From: Idiomarinaceae bacterium
GTDB taxonomy: Bacteria > Pseudomonadota > Gammaproteobacteria > Enterobacterales > Alteromonadaceae
Reading direction: 5' to 3'
Assembly: GCA_002685255.1 (NCBI GenBank)
Contig: NYWU01000038.1
Location: forward strand, 1-64,000
DNA length: 64,000 bases
A model generated the notes under the pieces. That model did not search any database. It was not told where the DNA came from and worked only from the letters and a program-made list of their open reading frames with translations. Position numbers and translations under genes: made by a program. Positions 40,739-50,842 of this stretch are shown here, piece by piece (position 1 is the stretch's first letter; every line of letters starts with the position of its first letter).

Positions 40739-41982
40739 AGTTGAATTATCGACGCGCGCTCCCAGTTGGCTGGATCGCTGAGCACAAATTCGGTACCCAC
40801 AGCGACGCTGTCGGCGAGTTGAATATAGTCTTTGGAAGCCTCTAAAACGGGCACCTCAACCACACTGTATTGGTCTCCCTGTTGGTGCTGATAAAGCATC
40901 AACGGATCTCCTTCCCGGTAGTGCGCAGGGCGAGGAAGCACATGGGCGTTATCACGTCGAACAATAGCAATATCGCCACGCACATCAATATTGCTACGCG
41001 CTACTTTGGGAAGCTCATTTTGTAACGCAACATCCACTTGAACCTGATTTTGGCTCGCATTGGGCGCCACACGCATGACCTCACCAGTGACTCGGTGTCC
41101 ACGCACACTCAGCGTCACCGGCATACCCAACTGCACGCTCGATGCATCTGCAGCGTTTACATTAAGTTCCGCAAATAAACTATCGTTACTCGAAACAATC
41201 CCCAGCGAGGTTCCTTGGGCAATCCACTGACCCAAAGCAAGACTACTCTCCTGACTTTCCAATACGCCTTGCATACCCGCACGCACGTTGAGTGCATCTT
41301 GCTTTTCACGACTAATCTCTAATAAATAACGTGCTTGTTGGACTTGTAACTCGCCAGACGAGAGTTTCGCTGCCAAGGCAGTCTCTGCGCTCTCAACTCG
41401 TTTAGTGGCTAATTCCAGTTTTATTTCGAGTTGCCGTAACTGCATTTGCGCCTTACGCAAATCTAACTTAGATACGATGGCGTTTCGGGCAAGCTCTTCT
41501 TGTGCTTCGAGCTCCGCGCGCTTAGTCGAGATCTCAGCCTCAAGTAGACGCCGCTCATTATCTAAAGATAAACGCTGGTCTAATAAATCCGAACGCAACG
41601 CGGCAAGTTCTGCTTCAGCCTTTTGTAAATCAAGCTGTGCTTTTTGCACCGCACTATCCACCTCTGGGTTTGACAATACCAGTACAATAGAATCAGCATT
41701 CACCTGTTCTCCAGGACGCTTGCGAATCTCCATCACAGTACCCGCCGAGCGACCAATCAATGTGCGTTGCTGTTGCGGTCGCAGTTCACCATAGGCTGAA
41801 ATGACTTTACTAAAAGGTTGCGTCTTAACCTTTGCAACAGTTACATCGGAAGATTGCTGGCGACTTGGCATCAACATGTCCGACATCGCAATCGCCGTAG
41901 CAGCGAGCACGCCAAATAACACGACTATTATTAATAGCCAACGATGTTTAACCCACAACGATTGATCTTGAGGTATATCCAC
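40735..41982 (-). CDS. HlyD-family periplasmic adaptor
   Basis: N-terminal TM, 'AYGELRPQQQRTLIGRSAGTVMEIRKRPGEQVNADSIVLVLSNPEV', long coiled coil. Confidence 0.9.
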   Translation of the reverse strand: MDIPQDQSLWVKHRWLLIIVVLFGVLAATAIAMSDMLMPSRQQSSDVTVAKVKTQPFSKVISAYGELRPQQQRTLIGRSAGTVMEIRKRPGEQVNADSIVLVLSNPEVDSAVQKAQLDLQKAEAELAALRSDLLDQRLSLDNERRLLEAEISTKRAELEAQEELARNAIVSKLDLRKAQMQLRQLEIKLELATKRVESAETALAAKLSSGELQVQQARYLLEISREKQDALNVRAGMQGVLESQESSLALGQWIAQGTSLGIVSSNDSLFAELNVNAADASSVQLGMPVTLSVRGHRVTGEVMRVAPNASQNQVQVDVALQNELPKVARSNIDVRGDIAIVRRDNAHVLPRPAHYREGDPLMLYQHQQGDQYSVVEVPVLEASKDYIQLADSVAVGTEFVLSDPANWERASIIQL

Positions 41983-42082
41983 TATCTATCCAGCTTGTTG
42001 TTTTATTGTTATTCTACATTTTAATCTTTAATTAACAAGACACGGTATACCGATTTTGTTGGTCAGTTCATTGGAGAATAAA

Positions 42083-43348
42083 GTGAAGAAGCATTTTTAT
42101 GTTGTACTCTTTGCCCTGCTACTTGGGACGCTCTCAAGCGCTAGCGCTCAGCCAGCAAATCGTTATGTACAATATGACAGCAAGATAACGTTTAAGCCGG
42201 ATGAAGCAGGCATCAGTGCCGATGTAACTTTAATCATCCCGACTTCACTGCTCCAAAACCAGCAACTGACGCTGCTACTCAGCCAGCAACAATCGATATC
42301 TCATATATCGGGCACTCAGTTGAAGTCATATGCGATTGAGACATCAACTCGTGTCCCGCCATGGAATCTCATTACACTCAACTTCAAATACACCCAACAA
42401 CCTTCCTATAGCGTAAATTTAAAGTACGCCGGCTTCATCGATGAAACTGCAGGCCATGGTAACTACATCAACAAGCAAGGCGCTCACCTCAGTATCGATT
42501 CCGCATGGCATCCTTTTGTCGCTGACTTCGCGACCAAAATGACGGGAAAAGTTCAACTTACAGTGCCTACAGACTGGGCGCTTTTTAGCCCAGGTCACCA
42601 GCAAAGGCTTACAGCGGATAGCCGCTTAGTCATTAACGATATGCCCGCAATCGACGTCGTATTATTTGCTCAACGAGCGCCCCAAATAAAAACCGTTAAC
42701 AACGTAGAAGTGATTTATCAGGACATCACATCAACCAAAGCACAACGCTTAGCCGATGATGGTAGTCAGTGCCTGACTGCGCTTAACGCGAATATGAGTT
42801 CGGATAATCAACTTGCTCGAGCACACCTGATCGTTTTAGAGCGCAACGGTCCGAGTTTTGCTCGGGGTCATTATATTTCAATGAGCAAAGCGAGCCTCTC
42901 AACCCGCCAGGCTGACTATCAGTATGTTTGTCATGAGTTAGCACATCATTGGACACCCTTTGCCAATGCGATGTCTCACGACTATTGGATGATGGAATCC
43001 TTTGCTGAGTACATCTCGGCACAACAACTCAAACGCCGCTTTGGCGAGCAGGCCTATCAACAGGTCGCTGAGCGCTGGCAACAACTTGCAAAAGGTGTTG
43101 GTTTTGTATGGCGTGCCAATACCCCCGAGCGTGCATCACATCGGGTTAATTATGGCTTAGGTCCGCTGCGCCTGACACAATTAGCAAACCGGATAGGCAA
43201 TAAAAAATTTGCTCAGTTACTCGCGTGGTATACTGCCAATGACGTAACCGAAACCGAGCAGCTCCTCAATAAAATAGGTGAGATCACGTCTGCTACCACA
43301 CAAGCCTGGTTCACAAAGCAATTAGGTCAAAGGGAAAGAAAAAAATGA
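42083..43348 (+). CDS. Exported M1-like (gluzincin) metallopeptidase homologue
   Basis: GTG at 42083 with 'ggag'; signal peptide; zinc motif 'VCHELAHHWTPFANAMSHDYWMMESFAEY' (HExxH...E). Confidence 0.75.
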   Translation: MKKHFYVVLFALLLGTLSSASAQPANRYVQYDSKITFKPDEAGISADVTLIIPTSLLQNQQLTLLLSQQQSISHISGTQLKSYAIETSTRVPPWNLITLNFKYTQQPSYSVNLKYAGFIDETAGHGNYINKQGAHLSIDSAWHPFVADFATKMTGKVQLTVPTDWALFSPGHQQRLTADSRLVINDMPAIDVVLFAQRAPQIKTVNNVEVIYQDITSTKAQRLADDGSQCLTALNANMSSDNQLARAHLIVLERNGPSFARGHYISMSKASLSTRQADYQYVCHELAHHWTPFANAMSHDYWMMESFAEYISAQQLKRRFGEQAYQQVAERWQQLAKGVGFVWRANTPERASHRVNYGLGPLRLTQLANRIGNKKFAQLLAWYTANDVTETEQLLNKIGEITSATTQAWFTKQLGQRERKK

Positions 43349-43516
43349 AAACCAAGTTCTGCACGACTCCCTGCCACAAAATATTCCCCCCACCACTACA
43401 AAAATCAAAAAAAACTATTGAACAATCTTAACGGAATATTTACATTAGCAAAAACTCAAATAACAACTTGTTAATAAATACCTATAGCTCGTTTCAATAA
43501 CCCCGAGGGATGAACA

Positions 43517-44218
43517 ATGAACAAATGGATCTTGGCGCCTACGCTCGCCGCAATTCTTGCTACTTCTGGTTGTATGTCTAACGGTTCTGGTAACGAACAA
43601 GCCGCAACTATGAACCGAGTTGATGCCATTGCTGCTTTATCTACAAACATTGAAGAAGTTGGCTTTAATCGTGTCGAAATCAGCCCAGGCGTCGATGAGG
43701 TGTTAAATATTTGCGCGTCAATTTTAGAGCGTCAATACAGCGTCATGGATGAATACCGTACGCAAGCGGAAAATCATGCCGATGTGCAAGCTTTCCTTTT
43801 TGCTCATCAAGGTAAAACACCAGAACAGTTGCAAGCCGCCATCCTCGAATTCGATGCCGGAGCGACCACCGAAGACGAAAAAATCGGTCCCAAAATCACC
43901 GCCTATCAAGCAGCGATTGATGAAGTTTCCGAACAAAATACGCAGCTCGGTATTGAGCTCGCCGCGCAGCTTATTAAGTTAGGTTATCTGACAACCCAAT
44001 ACAGCGGAGAAATTGCCAAAGCAACCGCCGCTAATTGGTTGGGCGGTATGATGATGGCCGATGAGGAGCGCACTGCAGACAACGATGTTGCACTTGCATT
44101 GCTACGCGCCAAAGATCAGCTCAGTCTCGCATCCGATGCCAATGAATTGATTTCTCTTGAACAAGAGACCATCGAAGCCATCGATGGTTTGCAAGCAGAA
44201 CTCGAAGCAAAAGGCTAG
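43517..44218 (+). CDS. Lipoprotein, first gene of the envelope operon
   Basis: Lipobox 'ILATSGCMS'; helical; followed after 2 nt by the next CDS. Confidence 0.8.
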   Translation: MNKWILAPTLAAILATSGCMSNGSGNEQAATMNRVDAIAALSTNIEEVGFNRVEISPGVDEVLNICASILERQYSVMDEYRTQAENHADVQAFLFAHQGKTPEQLQAAILEFDAGATTEDEKIGPKITAYQAAIDEVSEQNTQLGIELAAQLIKLGYLTTQYSGEIAKATAANWLGGMMMADEERTADNDVALALLRAKDQLSLASDANELISLEQETIEAIDGLQAELEAKG

Positions 44219-44220
44219 GC

Positions 44221-45159
44221 GTGCGTTTCTCTGCGCCAGCGCTAGCGGTCGTTTCACTGCTAGCGCTCAATCCGTCGGTTCACGCGCAAGAGCAACCGCA
44301 ATGGGTCAATGAACTGCCCCACTCTGATAATCAAAATTATCGCGCGGTCGCAACAGCCGAGACACAAGCACAAGCGATGCAAGCCGCTTTAGCGGCTATT
44401 GCAGAGCAAGTCGCGATGTCCATTCGTAGTGAATCGCTGAGTCGCTACGAGAAACAGTCAACCGGACAGTCCACACAAACCCAAACCCGTTTTACACTTA
44501 ACGTGGCCGGACAGTCGGTTCCTTTACAGTTTAACGATATCAGTCCCGAGCAAAGCTATCGCCATGCCGATGGCTCAATCAGCGTAAAAGTGGCTGTGAG
44601 CAAACAGGCCGTTAGTAACTTCTTACAAAACCAAATTGCACAGTATCGCTCGTTGCGTTTTCCTTCAGACGCCAGTGCATCGCAGCAATTGCTTTGGAGT
44701 CTACGGTATAAAGAACCATTAAAAACGGCTAATGCATACGCGCTCGCACTTGAACAGATTGATCCGACACAATCGAATAACCCCTTCAAGAATCAGTTGA
44801 GCTTGTTGACTCAAGCGGAACAATCTCTCGGACTCCGTATTGTTGCCAGTCGCAACTTAAACGCGTTGGTTGGCGTCATTCAACGGCACACACCGACGCA
44901 TAGTGAGCCTAACCTATGGTTGCAACTGGAACAAAAGTCGCAACAACGCGCTCAGGGCAGCCTTTATTTGCACCGCCAGCAACTCATCGCATCGGTGACC
45001 GAGCCGAGTTCTCCGTTTCGGCAATTGCACCAGCAAGTGATCGAAGTGATTGGCAAAGGCCCAACGCCAGATGCGGCGGCCGCGGATGCAAAGAACCAAC
45101 TTAAATCAAAAGTCGAACAGCCTGTTTCAAATTGGCTGTTTGACGCTAGCTCAGAATAG
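44221..45159 (+). CDS. LPP20-like exported protein
   Basis: 'PQWVNELPHSDNQNYRAVATAETQAQAMQAALAAIAEQVAMSIRSES' (LPP20 pattern), signal peptide. Confidence 0.7.
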   Translation: MRFSAPALAVVSLLALNPSVHAQEQPQWVNELPHSDNQNYRAVATAETQAQAMQAALAAIAEQVAMSIRSESLSRYEKQSTGQSTQTQTRFTLNVAGQSVPLQFNDISPEQSYRHADGSISVKVAVSKQAVSNFLQNQIAQYRSLRFPSDASASQQLLWSLRYKEPLKTANAYALALEQIDPTQSNNPFKNQLSLLTQAEQSLGLRIVASRNLNALVGVIQRHTPTHSEPNLWLQLEQKSQQRAQGSLYLHRQQLIASVTEPSSPFRQLHQQVIEVIGKGPTPDAAAADAKNQLKSKVEQPVSNWLFDASSE

Positions 45160-45167
45160 GAATAACC

Positions 45168-46298
45168 ATGAAGAACACCTTTAAAATCGCTTTATCACTG
45201 GCTGCCGCCGCCGTACTATCGGCCTGCCAAACCACTCAACCGGCGCAGCAGACACAGTCAGGTCAAGTGAGCAATCGCGCCTCTAACGCAGTCATAGCTA
45301 AGAGTGCCTATCGCTTTGAAGATAAAGACATCAAAGTCCCTGCTTACTTTGATACGCAGGGGCTGGCAAACTGCAGCTTCGATCGAAACAATGAAAACGA
45401 TAGTTGCCCACTTAAAAAGCCTATCGTGCGTATGTACTTTAGCGGTACCGACGTCGGTGGTGAGGGTCAAGGCGTCGACGCGCTGCGCCAGTACGACGAT
45501 AGCCAGTTACTGAAAATGCTGGAAAACCAATTTGCGGGGATTAACCGCTTCCGCATCGTTACCCGCGATGACAGTGTCATCGCAGAAGAAAAGCAGCTAC
45601 AACTCGAGCAACAAGGCGCCAGCACTGTGGCAAGGACCGCTGCCAATCGTCGTATCTTACAACCCGATTATGTCGTTAAGCTCGATACACTGCGTACCGT
45701 TAAAAACGAAGGCAGTATCACAGGCTGGATGGACTACACCTTAGAGCTGACTGCCGCGACCATCGACCCCTATACCCGTGAGATGTTGTCATACCCTAAC
45801 CTCGGCAAAATCCGAGTCAAATCCGAAGATGTGCGTGATCGCAGCGAGCTGAAATACGTCATGGCCAACAACCGTTATGTGAGTGGTTACCGCTACTTTG
45901 ATAGTGCCCATGTCAACGCCGTGATCAACGATATGGCATCGCGTGGTATTGATATCTTACTTACACGCATGCTGTCGGAAATGCCCGCGACTGCACAGGT
46001 GTTAGGCATTAAAGGTAACCAAATCAGCCTTGACCGCGGTCAGAACGCGGGCGTTTTACCGAATGAAACCATGATTATTTTCCAATACAGCGCAGGTTTT
46101 GTCGAACCTATCGGAGTGGCGAATGTGAACCCATCGCGCAATAGCGCCATGGGTGAAATGACGCTGTGGAAAGATTCATCATTAGCGGACACTATCTCAG
46201 CACAGGCGCAAGCAGGCATATACCGTCCAACCAATAGCGCTAAGATTTTTGCTGTATCGGTCGGTACCCCCGCTAATTTCTTGGAGAACCGTACATGA
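45168..46298 (+). CDS. CsgG/LpoB-like lipoprotein
   Basis: Lipobox 'AAAVLSACQT'; 'NRFRIVTRDDSVIAEEKQLQLEQQG...LQPDYVVKLDTL' resembles CsgG/LpoB. Confidence 0.65.
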   Translation: MKNTFKIALSLAAAAVLSACQTTQPAQQTQSGQVSNRASNAVIAKSAYRFEDKDIKVPAYFDTQGLANCSFDRNNENDSCPLKKPIVRMYFSGTDVGGEGQGVDALRQYDDSQLLKMLENQFAGINRFRIVTRDDSVIAEEKQLQLEQQGASTVARTAANRRILQPDYVVKLDTLRTVKNEGSITGWMDYTLELTAATIDPYTREMLSYPNLGKIRVKSEDVRDRSELKYVMANNRYVSGYRYFDSAHVNAVINDMASRGIDILLTRMLSEMPATAQVLGIKGNQISLDRGQNAGVLPNETMIIFQYSAGFVEPIGVANVNPSRNSAMGEMTLWKDSSLADTISAQAQAGIYRPTNSAKIFAVSVGTPANFLENRT

Positions 46299-47689
46299 TA
46301 AAAGCGTTTGGAGTTAAACCTGCGCTGCTCTCTGTCATGCTGGGGCTAACTTCGACGAGCGCCCTAGCACAAGATCTAAACATCTTATTAAGCGGTGAGA
46401 TTCAAGCAGATCGCTGCGCTTATGGGCGCGGCGCCAGCGCTATCGAACAAGCAAAAACTGAAGCACTAGCAGACATCGCACGGGCACTGCAATCGGGCAA
46501 AGTACTGAGTATCGCCGATACCTATGAGGAAATGGACACCGCCAGCACCACGTGGTTACAACAACTCAGTGATATGGCGCAAACGGGCTACGACCTGCGC
46601 GGCCTAAAAACCAACACATCAAAGCCCCGCCTGGAAGGTACAGATACGTGTGTAACGGTCAGTGTCGTTAAACAAACACTCGGCACAGCAACGACTGACG
46701 AAGGTAGCTGGGATGATGCGCAAACCATCGTATCGGTCACGGTCGTTGGTGAAGGTTGGCCTGATAGCCAACAAGGCATGAGTGCGCGCGAAGCGGCCGA
46801 GCTCGATGCCTTGCGTCGTGCTATTTCTCAAGTCGTCGGCGTATGGCTTACCGAGCAACGCACGCAATACTCCAATACCGTGAGTCATACCAATGACACC
46901 AGCGACAACTTTGCGATGAACGACTTTGTGGCTCGCCAGTTGCAAACCAAATCCTCAGGCGTGGTTAAGCAATGGCAATTAATAGACTCAAAAGCTATTG
47001 CCGATGAGGGGGTACAGGTCACACTGCGTGCCGATGTTGAAAAGCAAAAGCTTGAAATCGCTACGTCACACATCATGCAACAAATTGGCTCGCCACGTGT
47101 CGCCGTCAATGCACCGGCCCCACTTGATAGTGAGTTAAAACGTTGGCTCTCAAGTCAAGGCGTTGAACTCAGCGAAAATGCCAACCTTATCCTTAATGCT
47201 AAACCTCGCATGATAGAACGCGACGGTACGGCGCGCCTCTATTTGCATGTTGAAGTCACGGATCAGGCAGGCAACATCTACGGCGAATGGCAAAACGATC
47301 CCACACTGATCGCATTGCCCAACGCCCAAGACGCTCTATACGACTTAATTGACGTGCACCTGTCACTGGATGCTCAACAAAAAGCGTTACGCCAACAGCT
47401 AGGCGATGCGTTCATGCGTGTCGTACAAGAAGGTGGGCTCGTACATGATGTGTATATCAACAGCCGCTATCTCGCTAAACCCGAACGCCTGTCAGGCGTC
47501 ATTTCTACGCTAGGTGGCGCACAAGATGTCAGCATATCTAACGACGGCAAATTTTATAAAGCCCAACTGCGCTTTAGTGGCAAAACCGGCGACCTGGTTG
47601 CTGCGCTACAACAATCTTTGCAGCCTATTACAGCCGCTGAATTACCGAAGGCGGTTATCGCCAATGAATTTACCATTCGATTTAACTAG
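46295..47689 (+). CDS. Exported protein with FlgT-N/LPP20-like repeats
   Basis: Signal peptide; 'GASAIEQAKTEALADIARALQSG' and 'GMSAREAAELDALRRAISQVVGVWL'; ATGA overlap with upstream gene. Confidence 0.65.
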   Translation: MIKAFGVKPALLSVMLGLTSTSALAQDLNILLSGEIQADRCAYGRGASAIEQAKTEALADIARALQSGKVLSIADTYEEMDTASTTWLQQLSDMAQTGYDLRGLKTNTSKPRLEGTDTCVTVSVVKQTLGTATTDEGSWDDAQTIVSVTVVGEGWPDSQQGMSAREAAELDALRRAISQVVGVWLTEQRTQYSNTVSHTNDTSDNFAMNDFVARQLQTKSSGVVKQWQLIDSKAIADEGVQVTLRADVEKQKLEIATSHIMQQIGSPRVAVNAPAPLDSELKRWLSSQGVELSENANLILNAKPRMIERDGTARLYLHVEVTDQAGNIYGEWQNDPTLIALPNAQDALYDLIDVHLSLDAQQKALRQQLGDAFMRVVQEGGLVHDVYINSRYLAKPERLSGVISTLGGAQDVSISNDGKFYKAQLRFSGKTGDLVAALQQSLQPITAAELPKAVIANEFTIRFN

Positions 47690-47710
47690 TAAGACCATAA
47701 AGGACAGAAT

Positions 47711-48997
47711 ATGAAACGCACCTTACTTGGCCTAGCAATTATTGCAGGCATCAGCGGCGCCGCCCAAGCACAAGATTTTGATTTAACCGATATGACCCCT
47801 GCTCGCCCTGGGCAAGAAGTAGAGAGTACATCCACAGTCACTGAGGGCAATATCGTCGTCGGTAATAATGAAAAGGAAGCAGTCGCTGTTGCGCACCAAC
47901 AATTGGTTGATAACAGCGAAGACGGCATTCGCTTAATTCAGGTCGGCAGTGGCACAGGCATTCTGTCGATTGGTAGCGCGTTCTACCAAACTTACGACAA
48001 CATGAACGCCACCTTGCTATCGAAGCGCGCGGCATACAACCAAGCTGCACTCATCGCCAAACGTCAGTTGGTTTCAAACGGCAAAGGTGTTGATGTGACC
48101 TGTAACAACCTCGCTGAACTGACGATCGATACCATCGATACGGGCACCGATTCAGTGGCTAACGAAACCTCAGGTATGAAAGAGCGCTGCATTGAATCAG
48201 TCAACGGTTCGCTCGCCGGCTATGTAACCTACGACGTTTACGACGACGTGGATAGTAATCAAGTACGGATTAGCCTAATCTCAACACCTAAAACGCGCTC
48301 TCAAGTGCGTGAAAATGCCGGCGCAGCGATTGTTACCAGCGATCCTAACGCGCTTTTCAAACAAATCGTTACTGATATTAACACCGGTGTATTACCACCG
48401 ATGGGCGCTAAGATCCTCACTCATGCCGATACAGGCGAAGTCATTCTAATGGGGTATGGCTCAGCGATTGTCCGTGATAACGATAATCCTCGTGTCGCAA
48501 AACGTCTGAAAGATGTCGCTAAACGTCAGTCAGAAACACGTGCGCGAGCAGCATTATTGGGCACCATGAAAGGTGAGGAAGTATATTGGCAAGGCGGCTT
48601 TAACGAAGAACAGTTAGAGAGCACCCAACAGTTTGAGTACACCGATCCCAATCTACAAGATCCAACAAGAGTGAAAAAGTTAGATAATGATCGCACTCAG
48701 TTCATGAATCAACTTAAAGCAAGTGATGAGTATCAAGCAATCGCAAGCGGAACATTACCTGCTGGTGTACAAACCCGTAACTTTGTTAGCGCGGATGGTC
48801 ATTGGCAATATACCGTAGCCGTTCACTCGCCCACGTTCGAAGCTATCGCGAAAGAGGCGCAACGTGAAATGCAGGGTCGCGGTAGCGCTCAAAAAGACAG
48901 TTCGGGTCGCGCAATTAACATCTACGGCGGTGACAATGACAAAGCAGCCAACCCACAGGGCGCGTCAGGCAAGGTATCTGAGGACGATAACTTATAA
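47711..48997 (+). CDS. Exported hypothetical protein (operon member)
   Basis: Signal peptide 'LLGLAIIAGISGAAQAQDFDLTDMTPARPGQ'; TAATG junction with next gene. Confidence 0.75.
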   Translation: MKRTLLGLAIIAGISGAAQAQDFDLTDMTPARPGQEVESTSTVTEGNIVVGNNEKEAVAVAHQQLVDNSEDGIRLIQVGSGTGILSIGSAFYQTYDNMNATLLSKRAAYNQAALIAKRQLVSNGKGVDVTCNNLAELTIDTIDTGTDSVANETSGMKERCIESVNGSLAGYVTYDVYDDVDSNQVRISLISTPKTRSQVRENAGAAIVTSDPNALFKQIVTDINTGVLPPMGAKILTHADTGEVILMGYGSAIVRDNDNPRVAKRLKDVAKRQSETRARAALLGTMKGEEVYWQGGFNEEQLESTQQFEYTDPNLQDPTRVKKLDNDRTQFMNQLKASDEYQAIASGTLPAGVQTRNFVSADGHWQYTVAVHSPTFEAIAKEAQREMQGRGSAQKDSSGRAINIYGGDNDKAANPQGASGKVSEDDNL

Positions 48998-49743
48998 TGG
49001 CGAGTTGCTTCGTTAAAACTACACTGTTTGCGTTCTGCGGATGGGTTGCCTTGGGCAGCTCATCCGTGACTGCGAATGAGCTCACTTTGCTGAACCGTTA
49101 TCAGCAGCAAACGACTGAACAAGGTGTCGCTGTTAGGGCGGAGTCTGACCTACCGGCACAAGTCGATCAGAAAGCGTGTCGTTTACTGTTGAGCAAACCG
49201 CAACGGTTGGCATTAAGAACAGAACTGAGCGATACACTCGGATTTGAGATTACCGACAGCGTCAGCTTTTTTGCGGGTCGCATCGATAACGAAAAGCTCT
49301 GGACGGCAGACGGCTGGCAGCACTGCAGTGGCGAAGTCGTCATCGAAAATAAGTCACTTAATCTTGCAGCGCTAGCTGTACGCGCAGCTTGGCAAATGCG
49401 CGGCGAGCTAGAGCAAGCACAATTAAAACAACTGCTGCAAGTGAGTTTAAGTGAGCCCTATAGTAGTGCCGACGCGGTGACCCTTATCGCGCACCTCGCG
49501 CCTGAGCCACGTCAATTTGCCTATTTACAACAAAACTTACAGGCTGACCAACTCACGCTTGATGTCGCCAAGCAATCCGCCGCACAACTGTATTTTAAGC
49601 AACAAGATTACGCACAAACCATAGCTATCACATCCACATGTAAAAGTATCGACTGTCAGCGTTTGCGCTTACAAGCCGAGCAACAGAAGGAAAAGCAAGA
49701 TGCCGAAAAGGCCTTTGACTTGGACAGCTACTTTAATCCTTAG
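48997..49743 (+). CDS. Exported hypothetical protein (operon member)
   Basis: Signal peptide; overlaps the next gene by 44 nt. Confidence 0.7.
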   Translation: MASCFVKTTLFAFCGWVALGSSSVTANELTLLNRYQQQTTEQGVAVRAESDLPAQVDQKACRLLLSKPQRLALRTELSDTLGFEITDSVSFFAGRIDNEKLWTADGWQHCSGEVVIENKSLNLAALAVRAAWQMRGELEQAQLKQLLQVSLSEPYSSADAVTLIAHLAPEPRQFAYLQQNLQADQLTLDVAKQSAAQLYFKQQDYAQTIAITSTCKSIDCQRLRLQAEQQKEKQDAEKAFDLDSYFNP

Positions 49744-50842
49744 TAGTTTTGCATTTTCCGCATTGGCACAAGATGCAAACACTGAAGACGAAGCATTCGC
49801 GCAGTTCGCTGCACAACAGCGAGCCGAATTTGAGCAGTTTGAGCGTGAGCATTGGCAGGCGTTTGAACAGTTTGCCAAACAATGGCGCGAAGCGGAGTCT
49901 GCTTACAAAAAACAATTGGCACAGGTGTGGGAAGAACCACAGCTCACCGACAAAAAACGCTTTATTCAATACAGTGAGGATGCCTCAGAGCGCACCGTCG
50001 TTGACTATGAGCGCAACACCGTCACCGTAGAAGTGCAAGGTCGTTTGACTAAGGCACAGCTTAAGCAAAGACTACAACAGCGACTTAACCAACTCAGCAC
50101 GACCACTGTAACTAACGCATTAAAATCAGATCCTGTTATCAAGCAGTTACCGCAGGCGGTGCAACAAACAATAGAAGTTGAGGACAATACGCCCATTCTA
50201 GACGCTCAGCCAAGCGTTGATAGCACCGCCGAAACCACTCAAGAAGCGACAGCCAAGACCAGTAAAATAACTGTTAAGTTACCGCCTAACAGTCAACAGG
50301 CACGTATCAAGCGCGTGTTACCAACGGTTGAGGTTTACGCACAAAAACATGGCTTATCACCCGCTTTGATACTGGCGATCATCCACACAGAGTCCAGTTT
50401 TAACCCAATGGCACGATCGCATATTCCGGCCTTTGGCTTGATGCAAATTGTGCCAACGTCCGCGGGCAAAGATATCAGTGATTTTTTATACGGTGAGCAA
50501 CAGCTATTTAGCCCCGCCTACTTGTTCGACCCCGCTAATAATATTCAGGCGGGTAGTGTCTACTATTACCTGCTTAATCGCCGCTATTTTAAAACGGTTC
50601 GCAACAATGAAGTACGTGAGCTTTTATCAATTGCAGCTTACAACACCGGGCCAGGTAACGTAGCCCGTACCTTTGGCAACGACTACTCGCTAGCCCAAGC
50701 CAGTGCAGCAGCAAATAAAATGAGCCGCGAGCAGGCTTACCAACATTTAATGACTTATTTACCCGCACAAGAAACGAAAAACTACCTGCGCAAAATTACG
50801 CAGCGCCAAACTAATTACCAACAAATGATGGAAGCGTTCTAA
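49700..50842 (+). CDS. MltC-like lytic transglycosylase (SLT fold)
   Basis: 'PALILAIIHTESSFNPMARSHIPAFGLMQIVPTSAGKDISDFLYG...NIQAGSVYYYLL...SIAAYNTGPGNVARTF'. Confidence 0.88.
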   Translation: MPKRPLTWTATLILSSFAFSALAQDANTEDEAFAQFAAQQRAEFEQFEREHWQAFEQFAKQWREAESAYKKQLAQVWEEPQLTDKKRFIQYSEDASERTVVDYERNTVTVEVQGRLTKAQLKQRLQQRLNQLSTTTVTNALKSDPVIKQLPQAVQQTIEVEDNTPILDAQPSVDSTAETTQEATAKTSKITVKLPPNSQQARIKRVLPTVEVYAQKHGLSPALILAIIHTESSFNPMARSHIPAFGLMQIVPTSAGKDISDFLYGEQQLFSPAYLFDPANNIQAGSVYYYLLNRRYFKTVRNNEVRELLSIAAYNTGPGNVARTFGNDYSLAQASAAANKMSREQAYQHLMTYLPAQETKNYLRKITQRQTNYQQMMEAF

